Part shown: positions 52,516-64,000 of the stretch, one piece after another
Position numbering within the stretch: position 1 is the first letter of the stretch
How the letters are laid out: each line of letters opens with the position of its first letter
DNA from: Paenibacillus sp. FSL R10-2734
GTDB lineage: Bacteria; Bacillota; Bacilli; Paenibacillales; Paenibacillaceae
Direction: 5' to 3'
Assembly: GCF_037963865.1 (NCBI RefSeq)
Contig: NZ_CP150170.1
Coordinates: forward strand, 2,418,001-2,482,000
DNA length: 64,000 nucleotides
Notes under the pieces: generated by a model
What the model was told of the DNA's origin: nothing
Seen by the model: only the letters and a program-made list of their open reading frames with translations
The model's database searches: none
Position numbers and translations under genes: made by a program

Positions 52516-54837
52516 TCAGGACAGCATTTTCTTGATCCGATAATCCTTAGGCGTTGTGCCGAACTTGCCTTTGAAGAGCCGAAAAAAATAGCTTTGGTTG
52601 GCATAACCGCATCTGTCCATAATTTCCGCTATCGTATAATCGCTCTTCAGCAGAAGGTCCTGTGCATGCCGCAGCCGGATCTCATTGATGTATTCCGTTA
52701 TGGAAACACCGCAGCTGTCCTTGAAAAGCTTGCCGACATACGCGGAGGTGAGCTTCACGTTCGATGCAATGGACTGCTGGCTTAAATTCAGATCGGCGAA
52801 TTTCTGTTCGATGACTTCCTTAACGGTTCCGATAAGGAGTTCATTGCGTTCGGGAGCGCTGGGCTGCTGCCCTTCACATATTTTGGCGCAGAGAGATAGG
52901 AGAGCCACATAGATTTCATCCAGCGTTTCATATTCCTGCGGAATTCGGTGAATCTGCTCAACATCCACAGCCAGGGTTCGGGCCCGGTTGTTCATAATCT
53001 CCGCGGCTGTATTCTGCACTACCCAGGCAAGGTCGGCGACCACTCGTCGCATCTCTTCATATTGAAAGCTCGCAAGCAGAGAGAAGGCCTTCTCCAGCTC
53101 GCTTCCTGCTGTGGTCAGCTGACCCTTCTTCAAGGCCTCCGAAAGTTTGCGCTCAATGTCGGGCGGTAGTGTCTTGCGTGTATTGGTCAGGTTTTCCCTT
53201 ACATCTTCGGGTTTAACGATGGATTGATAGCCAGCTACAAAGGTATACAGAGATAATTGATAGGCCTGATGATAGGCAGTGGAGAGCTGAGGGAGCTGGG
53301 AAATGACACTGCTCACTCCACATGACAGCGATAGGTTGTAATACTGCTTGATCGTGTGCTGAAATTCTCTGATCAATGTAAAAGCATTGCCGAAATCGCT
53401 GGAGCCTTTGGCAGCTGAGAGGATGAGAACAAAATGATCGCTCTGAAGTTCTACAGACTCGCAGGGATAGGCGCGGGAGAGGATCTCTTGGGCGATATTG
53501 ACGATGGCGAAGCTGTAGAGCTTCTTGGAAGCGCCTGGAGTGCCGAGATCATAGTTAGCGAAACGCTCGATCCGCAGCACGCATACCAGGAGCGGATCAG
53601 ATACCGAGATATGAAGGCCGTGCTTTGCAATCAGAAGCTGCATGTCATTTTGGGTAAACATCCGGCTGTCAGTGAGGAATTTACGAATGTAGTATTTGTT
53701 CACGATTTGTTCGGAGCTGATTTCCTGCAGCTTCTCGGACATGCGCAGATAATGCTCACTCATGAAATCCAGCTCGTTTCCGCCTTGCGACTGGGTCTGC
53801 CGTTCAACTGCGGCATTCGGGCGAATTCGCCGCAGCATATTTTCAATCGGGTCGTACAGCTTGTAGGACAGCCAAACGGAGACCGCGATGGAGAGCAGGA
53901 GGAATGCTCCCGTAATTAGCAACGATTTCGTGCGTGCTTCGCGGGCTTCCTTCATCAATAAGTCGTACGGCTGAATATAAAGAATCGTCCAGTCTCCGAT
54001 TCCAGCCATATACGTTATGATGCTTTTCTCTCTTCCTGTATTACCTATGACAGAGCCGGAGGTTCGGCTGAGGGATTTCTTGTCTCGCTCTAGTAGCTGA
54101 GTAATTGCCGCTTGATCCAGACTGTCCGTCTGTTCCCGGTCCTTGCTGGATAATAACCTTCCGTCCGAGGTCTGGATATAGACCTGCCCTTGGGCTTGGC
54201 TTCCGATATCATTCATTTTGCTCAGGGAGTCAAAGACCCAGCTTGATTCGATATAAAGAATGAGCGCGGAACGGTCACCGGAAAAGGGCATAAAAGCATC
54301 CGTGACGATGAAAGCGAAGGCATCGGTCTGGCCGCTCGCCTTGAGGCTGACGGGAACAAGCCGGGAGGTTGGATGCGGCAGCGGCGGATGCAGCAGCCAC
54401 TGCATCATCTTCGCCTTCGTGATGCCGCCATCTACCAGAAAGTCGCTGGTGGAGCCGTAGAGTTCGCCGCTCGAAGCATTATAGACGGCGATGGAGTGCA
54501 GGAACGAGGAGCTTTTCATCAGATTGGACATCTCTCGATAGCCGCGGATATAGTCCATTTGGGGCAGCGTCTTGGTGAACAGAAGCGGAATCAGCAGATT
54601 GTCATTGTAAGCGAACGTGGAGAGATGGGTGATGATTTCATTCATATTGGAGAGATTATATTGCGTTTGTGTCAGTACTTTCAAATTGGAATTTTCCTGC
54701 ACTTTTTTAATCGAACGCTCAAGGACATAAGTATTTACAACCGACAATCCAGTCAGAATGAGGGCCATGGCCAGCATGATGGAGAACATGACGGTCTGGA
54801 AATACTTTTTTGATTTATAAAATGTGAACGGTTTCAT
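52516..54837 (-). CDS. Membrane-bound AraC-family regulator with extracellular sensor
   Basis: Minus strand, 773 residues. A transmembrane helix near residues 14-36 and another near 297-318 enclose an extracellular Cache-like sensor. A linker and regulatory region follow, then a C-terminal AraC DNA-binding domain (about 675-773) with LNLSQQSIASNVKLTSAYVG and IAEIMDRCGYANQSYFFRLF. Such two-helix AraC proteins are common in Paenibacillus beside Lpl-type importers and respond to external sugars. It probably controls the importer genes behind it and perhaps the divergent gene at 55165. Confidence 0.92.
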   Translation of the reverse strand: MKPFTFYKSKKYFQTVMFSIMLAMALILTGLSVVNTYVLERSIKKVQENSNLKVLTQTQYNLSNMNEIITHLSTFAYNDNLLIPLLFTKTLPQMDYIRGYREMSNLMKSSSFLHSIAVYNASSGELYGSTSDFLVDGGITKAKMMQWLLHPPLPHPTSRLVPVSLKASGQTDAFAFIVTDAFMPFSGDRSALILYIESSWVFDSLSKMNDIGSQAQGQVYIQTSDGRLLSSKDREQTDSLDQAAITQLLERDKKSLSRTSGSVIGNTGREKSIITYMAGIGDWTILYIQPYDLLMKEAREARTKSLLITGAFLLLSIAVSVWLSYKLYDPIENMLRRIRPNAAVERQTQSQGGNELDFMSEHYLRMSEKLQEISSEQIVNKYYIRKFLTDSRMFTQNDMQLLIAKHGLHISVSDPLLVCVLRIERFANYDLGTPGASKKLYSFAIVNIAQEILSRAYPCESVELQSDHFVLILSAAKGSSDFGNAFTLIREFQHTIKQYYNLSLSCGVSSVISQLPQLSTAYHQAYQLSLYTFVAGYQSIVKPEDVRENLTNTRKTLPPDIERKLSEALKKGQLTTAGSELEKAFSLLASFQYEEMRRVVADLAWVVQNTAAEIMNNRARTLAVDVEQIHRIPQEYETLDEIYVALLSLCAKICEGQQPSAPERNELLIGTVKEVIEQKFADLNLSQQSIASNVKLTSAYVGKLFKDSCGVSITEYINEIRLRHAQDLLLKSDYTIAEIMDRCGYANQSYFFRLFKGKFGTTPKDYRIKKMLS

Positions 54838-55164
54838 AAATGTAGCCCCCTCTGGCGGACTGAAGCGGGATCATTGAAGAAGCTTCTCTATAGTTGTAAA
54901 CAAAAATGGATAGGCGCGCAAGAGCTTTGTAGGATTGGTGGGAGAAATTCTTTAAAAATAAAGCTTTTGCGTTATTGTATAGTCTATTTAACATCCCTTT
55001 TGATAAATTGAACAGTATCTCCATTTAAACATTCCATGGCAGAATATAGGGGGAGATGTCCTTGTCGAGCGATCAGATAGCTTGACCGGGAACATCTTAA
55101 CGGTAGAGTTTTGAAATCCTGCTGCAGCCGATTCATCAGAAATGAAGAGGAGGGATTTAAGAAG
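54838..55164. promoter_or_regulatory. Divergent intergenic region, promoters of the regulator and of the lyase
   Basis: 327 bases between the minus-strand regulator start and the plus-strand lyase start. It is A/T-rich around 54940-55040. TTGAACAG (55008-55015) recalls the motif before 59162 and 63720, and AGAGGAGGG (55147-55154) is the ribosome site of the lyase gene. I see no clear -10/-35 pair. Confidence 0.4.
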
Positions 55165-58197
<3,033 letters not shown>

Positions 58198-58225
58198 GAA
58201 TAGGATATAGATGAGAGGCTGAAGG

Positions 58226-58267
58226 AGGCTTTCGCAGGGCTTATGGCCGGCGAGGCCTCTTTCTTTA
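58226..58267 (+). terminator. Possible terminator after the lyase gene
   Basis: GAGGC, unpaired bases, then CGC pair with GCG and GCCTC on the other side of a loop, and TTTCTTT follows. The stem is interrupted, so confidence is moderate. Confidence 0.5.
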
Positions 58268-58479
58268 AATCTTATGTTCACTCTGCAATGATATAAATGT
58301 TGTAAGTTCTACAACTTTGAATCAAAGTAATCAAGGTGTTCGAAAGGATTGTTGTATGAAATACAAGACCTTTCCCGCTAAGCGGTATGATGGAGGTGGA
58401 ATGATACCTTTTGTACAACAATTTTCGATTAGGGTCGATTTAATAAGGGGAAAGTTGTATTTAGTACAGGATTCTTAGC

Positions 58480-58955
58480 TTTAAATTTCGAGATTGCGAA
58501 GAAATGTGAAACGAATTCAAGTGATGGGCTTATATTCAATTGGTGGCCATGGGGAGCCCTATTTTTAATTAAGCACACGCCTCTTTGTAATGTATAACGG
58601 ACCGAGCGGACCTCCTCCAAAATGATGCATGTTTTAGTCAGGTTTACGGACAAATGTATGCGAAAAACCGAATACAATGTGCTTCTGGTAACGTAAACGA
58701 GCAAATGTATGCGAAAAACCGAATACAATGTGCTGCCGGTAACGTAAACGATGCAAATGTATGCGAAAAACCGAATACAATGTGCTGCCGGTAACGTAAA
58801 CGAGTCAAATGTATGCGAAAAACCGAATACAATGTGCTGGCGGTAACGTAAACGATGCAAATGTATGCGAAAAATCGAATACAATGTGCCACCAGTAACG
58901 TAATTGAGGCGGCGCCGTTATTCGCCCCAAATCACCCCGAATGGGCTTGTTTTTC
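58480..58955 (+). repeat. Dispersed intergenic repeat cassette, copy 4
   Basis: Left flank with TGGTGGCCATGGGGAGCCCT (identical over this stretch to copy 1) and TTAATTAAGCACACGCCTCT, array 58652-58910, and right flank GCCGTTATTCGCCCCAAATC followed by GGGCTTGTTTTTCT. The 58270-58480 stretch before it shows only a small GTTGTA/TACAAC inverted pair. Confidence 0.85.
58652..58910 (+). repeat. Tandem array of five 52-bp units
   Basis: Units start at 58652, 58703, 58755, 58807 and 58859; the first is 51 bp. Some units carry GATGCAAATG where others have GAGCCAAATG, which is a local subtype. Confidence 0.93.
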
Positions 58956-58969
58956 TTACGGAATAACAC

Positions 58970-59035
58970 AGTAATTCATAAAAAGTACAGCCGGATTGCG
59001 AGTAATTGCCACATTGAACAGTAGAAATTGCGGAA
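58970..59035 (+). promoter_or_regulatory. Two copies of AGTAATT-N8-GWACAG upstream of 59162
   Basis: AGTAATT at 58970 with GTACAG at 58985, and AGTAATT at 59001 with GAACAG at 59016, 31 bp apart. The second copy can be read as a -35 (TTGAAC, 59014) with TGTAAT 16 bases later. A third copy lies at 63623-63643. Confidence 0.5.
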
Positions 59036-59161
59036 TGTAATCTCCATGCTGAAAATTAAGGGATAGCGGGGGGAGGGAAATCCGTATCCCGCCAGCCCAC
59101 AAGCAGAAATTGCTCGCTGTGGTTCTTTCGAATTCAACACAACATCCCAAGGAGGTCAGCC

Positions 59162-61330
59162 ATGAATAGTGAATTACAATTTCATGTACACTCTGACCGG
59201 GGGGATGACGCCGGCAACGGGAGCCTGGCATCCCCCTTCCGAACGATTCCGGCTGCGCAGGAGGCGGTACGCGACTGCCTGCGCAGCGGGCAAACGGGCG
59301 GAATTACGGTTTTCATCGGCGGTGGTACTTATGAGCTGAACGAGCCGCTGAGATTCGGCTGCGGGGACGCTGGAGGAAAGCGTTGCCGGGTCACTTACCG
59401 CAATGCGGAAGGGGAGCATCCTGTTCTCCTGGGAGGCACGGTTCTATCCGGCTGGGAGACCTGGCGGGACGGAATCTGGCGAACTGTACTACCGCTGGGA
59501 ACACGTTTCCAGACCTTGTATGCTGATGGAGAGCGGGTGCACAAAGCCCGATTGCCTGCCTCTGGGTATTTAGAATCTCTGGCCGCGCCGGAAGGTAGAG
59601 AACGCGAAGGCATAGTCTTCCGGGAAGGTGATGTTCCAGAATTGCTTGACACAGATGGCCTACAAATGTTCATCTGGCCCGGGAAAGGCGAGTGGAACTG
59701 GGGCTCAGAGACAATTCCGGTGCAGCGGATTGACACGACTGCCCGATGGATCGAATTGCATCGATCCAGCACTTGGGGGATTGGTGAAGGCTCACGTTAT
59801 TTCCTGCAAGGTTCGCTCCGATTTCTGCGTGAGCCTGGTCAATTCCATCTGGATGAGGAGGCAGGAATGTTGTATTACCGTCCAAAGCAGGGGACTCCTA
59901 TGGAACAGAAAGTAATTGCCCCTGCTGTCCATCGGCTGATTGAAATCTGCGGAGAAACAGAGTCCCGGCAGGTGTCCGGCCTATCCTTCCAGGGACTCAC
60001 ACTGTCTTGCTCCGATTTCTATGAGGATTACCGGATGATGCGCAGTGAGCCGGGGATGGACAACGTAGAGCCCGACGAGCATAGAAACGGGCTGATATAT
60101 ATCCGCGAAGCCTCTGATATTGAGATCTCCACTTGCATCATTCGGGAGTCAGGCACCTGCGGTATCTTTCTTGACCGCTCTGCCCAAAGGATCACCCTGG
60201 CCGCGAACCGAATTGAAGTGTTCGGACACACAGGTGTATATGCCTCGGGTTATGCCCCTGGAGAGGGTGGCTTTACCGGAGTAGAAGCTGCCAATCAGAA
60301 TAAAGGGCATCTGATCACGAGTAATCGGATTCGATATGGCGGCGAACTGGTCGGCCACGGCAGCGGTATCGTGCTTTATCAGTGCGGGGAATGCGAAGTT
60401 GCGCATAACAGGATCTCAAATATGCCCCGTTACGGGATATCGCTGAAAGGGCAGCGGCATCAAATAATGCCGTCTTTCCTCTGGGGAAAAGCACTCACCT
60501 GGGAGAACCACTGGGACTTCCTGTTCACCAGAAACAACCGGATCAGATACAACGACATCTCAGAGGTAATGACCGACAGTCAAGACGGTGGGCTGATTGA
60601 GTCTTGGGGAATTGGCCGTGGGAACGTTATCCATGGCAACCGGCTGCATCATAGTGGCATCCACTTCTCTTTTGGCTTCGGCATCTACCTCGACGATGCC
60701 TCGGATGATGTTGAAGTGACGCACAATGTACTCGATCATCTGTATAGCACAGGAGAGGGAAAGCTCTGGATGACGATTTTCTCCAAGGGAATAGGCAATG
60801 TGATTCGAAACAATCTGATGGTGGATAATCCGCTCGCGGTTAACGCCATAGGTTCACAGGAAATGGTCGGGGAGGCTAACCGGGATATCACCGTGGAGAA
60901 CAACATCATCGCCGATTCAGGACACCTGTACTGCTTCGTGAATTGGAGCGCAGAGCGCTTTCGTTCGGCGGACCGTAATCTTTTCTGGAGAGGTGAGGAG
61001 GCTTGTAGAGTGACGGGCGAACTTCCGGCGGAGCCGATTGGGAGCAATGAGGTATGGGGGAATGAATACGAGTGGGAGGCATGGCGTTCCATACTTGAAG
61101 GTAAATATGATGCCGACACGGTCTTTAGCCCGCCCGGCTTCGTGGATGGTCCAGCGGGGGATTATCGGCTGTTCCCATCTTCCCCTGCTTATAAGCTAGG
61201 CTGGAAAGATATCGACTTCACACTGATTGGGCCAAGAAATGACTTTGAAGTTGAAGAGGCAAGAGGAGATGAACCCGAAAGACACAGCGGTTCTTATACC
61301 TGTGAAAAGAGGGACGAAGATGAAGCTTGA
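59162..61330 (+). CDS. Right-handed beta-helix glycosidase-like protein (GH141/GH120-like)
   Basis: 722 residues without signal peptide. The N-terminus HVHSDRGDDAGNGSLASPFR followed by IPAAQEAVRDC is the usual opening of large parallel beta-helix proteins such as GH120 and GH141. A beta-sandwich insert (about 90-270) and a long helix of Asn/Asp-rich rungs follow (NVIRNNLMVDNPLAVNAIGS, DITVENNIIADSGHLYC). GH141 includes an alpha-L-fucosidase acting on RG-II, while GH120 enzymes are beta-xylosidases; I cannot choose between them. AAGGAGG precedes the ATG. The next gene overlaps its end by 11 bases. Confidence 0.75.
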   Translation: MNSELQFHVHSDRGDDAGNGSLASPFRTIPAAQEAVRDCLRSGQTGGITVFIGGGTYELNEPLRFGCGDAGGKRCRVTYRNAEGEHPVLLGGTVLSGWETWRDGIWRTVLPLGTRFQTLYADGERVHKARLPASGYLESLAAPEGREREGIVFREGDVPELLDTDGLQMFIWPGKGEWNWGSETIPVQRIDTTARWIELHRSSTWGIGEGSRYFLQGSLRFLREPGQFHLDEEAGMLYYRPKQGTPMEQKVIAPAVHRLIEICGETESRQVSGLSFQGLTLSCSDFYEDYRMMRSEPGMDNVEPDEHRNGLIYIREASDIEISTCIIRESGTCGIFLDRSAQRITLAANRIEVFGHTGVYASGYAPGEGGFTGVEAANQNKGHLITSNRIRYGGELVGHGSGIVLYQCGECEVAHNRISNMPRYGISLKGQRHQIMPSFLWGKALTWENHWDFLFTRNNRIRYNDISEVMTDSQDGGLIESWGIGRGNVIHGNRLHHSGIHFSFGFGIYLDDASDDVEVTHNVLDHLYSTGEGKLWMTIFSKGIGNVIRNNLMVDNPLAVNAIGSQEMVGEANRDITVENNIIADSGHLYCFVNWSAERFRSADRNLFWRGEEACRVTGELPAEPIGSNEVWGNEYEWEAWRSILEGKYDADTVFSPPGFVDGPAGDYRLFPSSPAYKLGWKDIDFTLIGPRNDFEVEEARGDEPERHSGSYTCEKRDEDEA

Positions 61331-63590
61331 GACCTTATTGGAGATTGCCGGAGTGAAGCTAGCCTTCTCGTCGCACAAGTTTATGAACGCCGCACCCCTT
61401 CTGGAATCCCGTGCCGCTTGGAGTGTAGTGATGAAGGACACGATTCTTGCCTCTGGGGAAAACGGGGAGTGGCGGATTTCTGTTGACAGTGCGGAACTGA
61501 GCAGTCCGTACCACGCAGCGGATATTGAAGTGGAGTGGCAACACAGCGGTTATTCCCAGCAAACAGCGGTAGAAGTACGTTTGGAATTCGCACACTGGAC
61601 GCCTTCTACATATGTGCTTGTGCCCGGTGCGGTGTACGGGGGCAACCGCTTTGAAGCGCGCGAGTTAAGCTATCCCCCTTGCTGGAGCAAACTGTCCGAG
61701 CGCGGCCCGGATACTCCGGCACTGATTACCGATGTGCCTCGGCTTTCGTCTTCAAGTCAGGGCCCCTCAGTCATTCAGCTGCTCACCGGCGATGCAGCGA
61801 CGCCTGCTGTCGGGCAGTATGACCCAGAACGCAGTTTGGGATTCCTGATCCTTACTCGGCAGCAGACCGAATTCGGTGATACTTCCATCCATGTAGAGGA
61901 GACGGTGGACAGGAAATCTGCTGTCGTATCCTTTCGTGCGCCGGGCATGCGGGCTGGCACTAAATACGACATGTGTACTACGGAGGCGCCTTCCCCCGAC
62001 AGGGGGGCCGACTTCAGGGAAGGAGACAGGGTCAGATTTCATTTTCAGGTATTCGTCTTTCCCTGCCTCAGTGTTAGTGGATTATTCCGTGTGTTTGCGG
62101 AAGTGCGCCAGTCACTGACGGGAATCCCTGAGCTTCGCGAGATTCTGCCTTTTTCTGCGGCGTGGGCAATTCAGGAGGAGAAATACAATAAGCTGAACTG
62201 GAATGGGGTATATGGCTATTATTCCGTAGGCACGGTGGACATGAAGCATCAGGACTGGCAGCTTGGCTGGGTCGGCGGTGGTATGTCCAGCTACGCCCTG
62301 CTTCTGGAGGGCAACGGGGAATCATTGTCTCGCGCCCAGCATACCGTTGATTTCATCTTCAGCGGCCAGACGGACGCCGGGTTCTTTCCCGGCGTATTCT
62401 ACAACGGACACTGGTATGGCGATGAATTCAGCGAGGATCCGGGCCGGGATGCACCGGAGCAATGGCATATTGTACGCAAGAGTGCAGATGCACTGTACTT
62501 CCTGGTGAAGCATTTCCTCGCGTTGAATAAGCGCCAGCCGGATGCGCCGCTGCCGGAGCGCTGGCTTGTCGGCACTAAGAAGCTTGCGGACGGATTCCTT
62601 CGTCTCTGGAACAGCTATGGACAATTTGGGCAATGGCTCCATGCCGAAACCGGAGAAATGCTGGTCGGCGGCTCTGCCGGAGGGGCGATGGCGATCGGCG
62701 GACTAGCGCTGTATGGCTGGTATCTGAAAGAGCAGACATACCTTGCAACCGCATGCGAGGCGGGGGAGTATTATTATCGCAAGTACACACAGAAAGGGAT
62801 CACCACCGGAGGTCCCGGGGAAATTCTGCAGTGCCCAGACAGCGAGTCGGCATTTGCACTGCTGGAATCGTATATGGTGCTGTACGAAACGACAGGTGAG
62901 CAGAAATGGCTGCGGCGTGCAGAGGAAGCGGCACAGCAGGCCATTTCCTGGTGTGTGTCCTATCATTTTATTTTTTCGGAAAACTCCACTTTCGGGCGTC
63001 TTGACATACAAACAGCAGGCTCGGTGATTGCCAATGTACAGAACAAGCACAGCGCACCCGGTATCTGCACCCTTTCAGGGGACTCGCTATTCAAGCTGTT
63101 CCGTGCCAGCGGCAATCCGCTGTATCTGCAGCAGCTTAGAGAAACGGCCCATCAGCTCCCTCAATATTTATCACGGGAGGACAGACCCATCCGGGGTTGG
63201 AATGGGGAGGATTTGCCTCACGGTTATATGAGCGAACGGGTCAATATGAGCGATTGGGAAGGGGGAGATCTCGTCGGCGAAGTGCTGCCGCTGTCCTGCT
63301 GGTGCGAGGTCTCCAATATGCTGACATATGTAGAGGTGCCAGGCATTTATGTGCAACCGGATACCGGATTACTGTGGGTGGCCGACCATGTGGAATGCTC
63401 CTTTCACGAGGAGCGGGGTAGGAAGTACCTGACAATTTTTAATCCTACAAGTTATCCCGCTTCCGTTAAATTATTCATGGAATTGTCAACAGAAGCAGCC
63501 AATCCGCTGGGACAATGTGCTTCAACAGATTGGTTGCGCGTTCGAATCAGACCGGGAGAAGTCCTTAAGGTTCCATTGCCCCTCTCATAA
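61320..63590 (+). CDS. Unrecognised 756-aa protein, (alpha/alpha)-barrel-like enzyme
   Basis: Start at 61320 preceded by AGAGGGA; the frame is open from 61227. About the first 260 residues are beta-rich. A helical domain follows with RLDIQTAGSV, QLGWVGGGMSSYALLLEGN, GFFPGVFYNGHWYGDEFSED, GGSAGGAMAIGGLALYGWYL and DSESAFALLESYMVLYETTG. A short beta tail closes it. The arrangement resembles the 33889 product and other (alpha/alpha)6 glycosidases, but sequence similarity is weak. No signal peptide. It probably works with the overlapping beta-helix protein. Function not assigned. Confidence 0.65.
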   Translation: MKLETLLEIAGVKLAFSSHKFMNAAPLLESRAAWSVVMKDTILASGENGEWRISVDSAELSSPYHAADIEVEWQHSGYSQQTAVEVRLEFAHWTPSTYVLVPGAVYGGNRFEARELSYPPCWSKLSERGPDTPALITDVPRLSSSSQGPSVIQLLTGDAATPAVGQYDPERSLGFLILTRQQTEFGDTSIHVEETVDRKSAVVSFRAPGMRAGTKYDMCTTEAPSPDRGADFREGDRVRFHFQVFVFPCLSVSGLFRVFAEVRQSLTGIPELREILPFSAAWAIQEEKYNKLNWNGVYGYYSVGTVDMKHQDWQLGWVGGGMSSYALLLEGNGESLSRAQHTVDFIFSGQTDAGFFPGVFYNGHWYGDEFSEDPGRDAPEQWHIVRKSADALYFLVKHFLALNKRQPDAPLPERWLVGTKKLADGFLRLWNSYGQFGQWLHAETGEMLVGGSAGGAMAIGGLALYGWYLKEQTYLATACEAGEYYYRKYTQKGITTGGPGEILQCPDSESAFALLESYMVLYETTGEQKWLRRAEEAAQQAISWCVSYHFIFSENSTFGRLDIQTAGSVIANVQNKHSAPGICTLSGDSLFKLFRASGNPLYLQQLRETAHQLPQYLSREDRPIRGWNGEDLPHGYMSERVNMSDWEGGDLVGEVLPLSCWCEVSNMLTYVEVPGIYVQPDTGLLWVADHVECSFHEERGRKYLTIFNPTSYPASVKLFMELSTEAANPLGQCASTDWLRVRIRPGEVLKVPLPLS

Positions 63591-63622
63591 AGACCCACTA
63601 TCTACCGACTCATAGATTAGCC

Positions 63623-63643
63623 AGTAATTCAAACATTGTACAG
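63623..63643 (+). promoter_or_regulatory. Copy of AGTAATT-N8-GTACAG upstream of 63720
   Basis: AGTAATT (63623) and GTACAG (63638) keep the same 15-base spacing as the two copies before 59162. TTGTAC here could be a -35 element. Confidence 0.45.
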
Positions 63644-63719
63644 TAGAGGCTACCGTCGATTTATGCGATGCTGACAGCAGGCAGTCAAAACGTATCTTTC
63701 TGGAGGGGGAACATTCGTT

Positions 63720-64000
63720 ATGAGAATGTGGCAAGCTTACAGGTCGAGGCGGTACCTGCTGCGCATAACAGTGGTTATGACTTTCCTCCTTATCACGGTT
63801 CTAGCCGCTGCGTCCCTTGCTCTGCAATATAATGCTGAAAGAAACGCCATAAGGATGCAGCAGGAGGCCAATCGCAAGTTGATGGGCCAAATCCGTATCA
63901 ACCTGGGCTATTTATCAGGTGTATTCAACAATTTGGCGATTTCTTTTTATATGGACCCCAATATCGTTCCTTTGCTTAACCTGCGTTCCCCTGATGAGAT
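63720..64000 (+). CDS. Membrane sensor or AraC-type regulator, 3' end cut by the window
   Basis: Start at 63720 after TGGAGGGGG. Only about 93 residues are seen: a basic N-terminus, a transmembrane helix at about residues 15-38 (ITVVMTFLLITVLAAASLAL), and the start of an extracellular region with an amphipathic coiled part. This is how the two-helix AraC regulators and sensor kinases of Paenibacillus start. The role is probably to control the 59162-63590 genes, whose upstream region shares a motif with its own. Confidence 0.65.
   Translation, partial: MRMWQAYRSRRYLLRITVVMTFLLITVLAAASLALQYNAERNAIRMQQEANRKLMGQIRINLGYLSGVFNNLAISFYMDPNIVPLLNLRSPDE

Overview
The window looks like a chromosomal carbohydrate-utilisation island from a Paenibacillus-like Firmicute (Paenibacillaceae). 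This is inferred from strong GGAGG-type ribosome binding sites, TTG and GTG starts, CUT1 ABC importers without dedicated ATPases, two-TM AraC regulators, and a YIP1/NHL plus DUF5696 gene pair inside a sugar-import operon. No rRNA, tRNA, phage, transposase or CRISPR locus was seen.

Layout. 1-3082: end of an operon (GH95 C-terminal part and an unrecognised protein). 3083-4177: a non-coding cassette with ten 52-bp tandem repeats. 4178-15218: three transcription units (sialidase-like propeller, GH28 and a 912-aa unknown enzyme; a solute-binding lipoprotein; a GH63/MGH1-like enzyme and a second sialidase-like propeller). 15298-16185: an AraC regulator and its terminator, then a second repeat cassette. 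17088-46294: twenty same-strand genes with tiny gaps or overlaps, probably one 29-kb operon. It holds three DUF5060/DUF4038 proteins (one with both catalytic Glu replaced), an ATPase, two complete permease pairs, a CBM-fused binding protein, NHL-YIP1 and DUF5696 membrane proteins, an acid-sugar module (DUF1537 kinase, PdxA-type dehydrogenase, DapA-type aldolase, Fe-alcohol dehydrogenase), a CE8 pectinesterase, an alpha/beta hydrolase, a 902-aa paralogue of the 912-aa enzyme, and a Gfo/Idh/MocA oxidoreductase. 46295-47608: palindromes, a one-unit repeat cassette and a promoter. 47609-48832: histidine kinase. 48897-54837 (minus): Lpl-type binding protein, two permeases and a two-TM AraC sensor-regulator. 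55165-58197: secreted multidomain pectate-lyase-like protein. 58198-59161: fourth repeat cassette. 59162-63590: beta-helix protein and an alpha/alpha-barrel-like protein. 63720-end: start of a membrane sensor or regulator.

How it fits together. Secreted enzymes would cut pectin outside the cell. The importers would bring large oligosaccharides in. Most glycosidases and the pectinesterase have no signal peptide, so trimming and de-esterification appear to be cytoplasmic. GH28, CE8, GH95, apiosidase-like proteins and sialidase-like propellers together suggest pectin, with rhamnogalacturonan-II as an attractive but unproven target. The acid-sugar module could convert the RG-II sugar DHA (3-deoxy-D-lyxo-2-heptulosaric acid) to pyruvate and DHAP through D-threonate; the stereochemistry works on paper. 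Four promoters share two half-sites 21-22 bp apart with a -10 box exactly 26 bp from the second, the geometry expected of an AraC-type activator, most simply the one at 15298-16185. Functions are read from motifs and family knowledge; no database search was possible.
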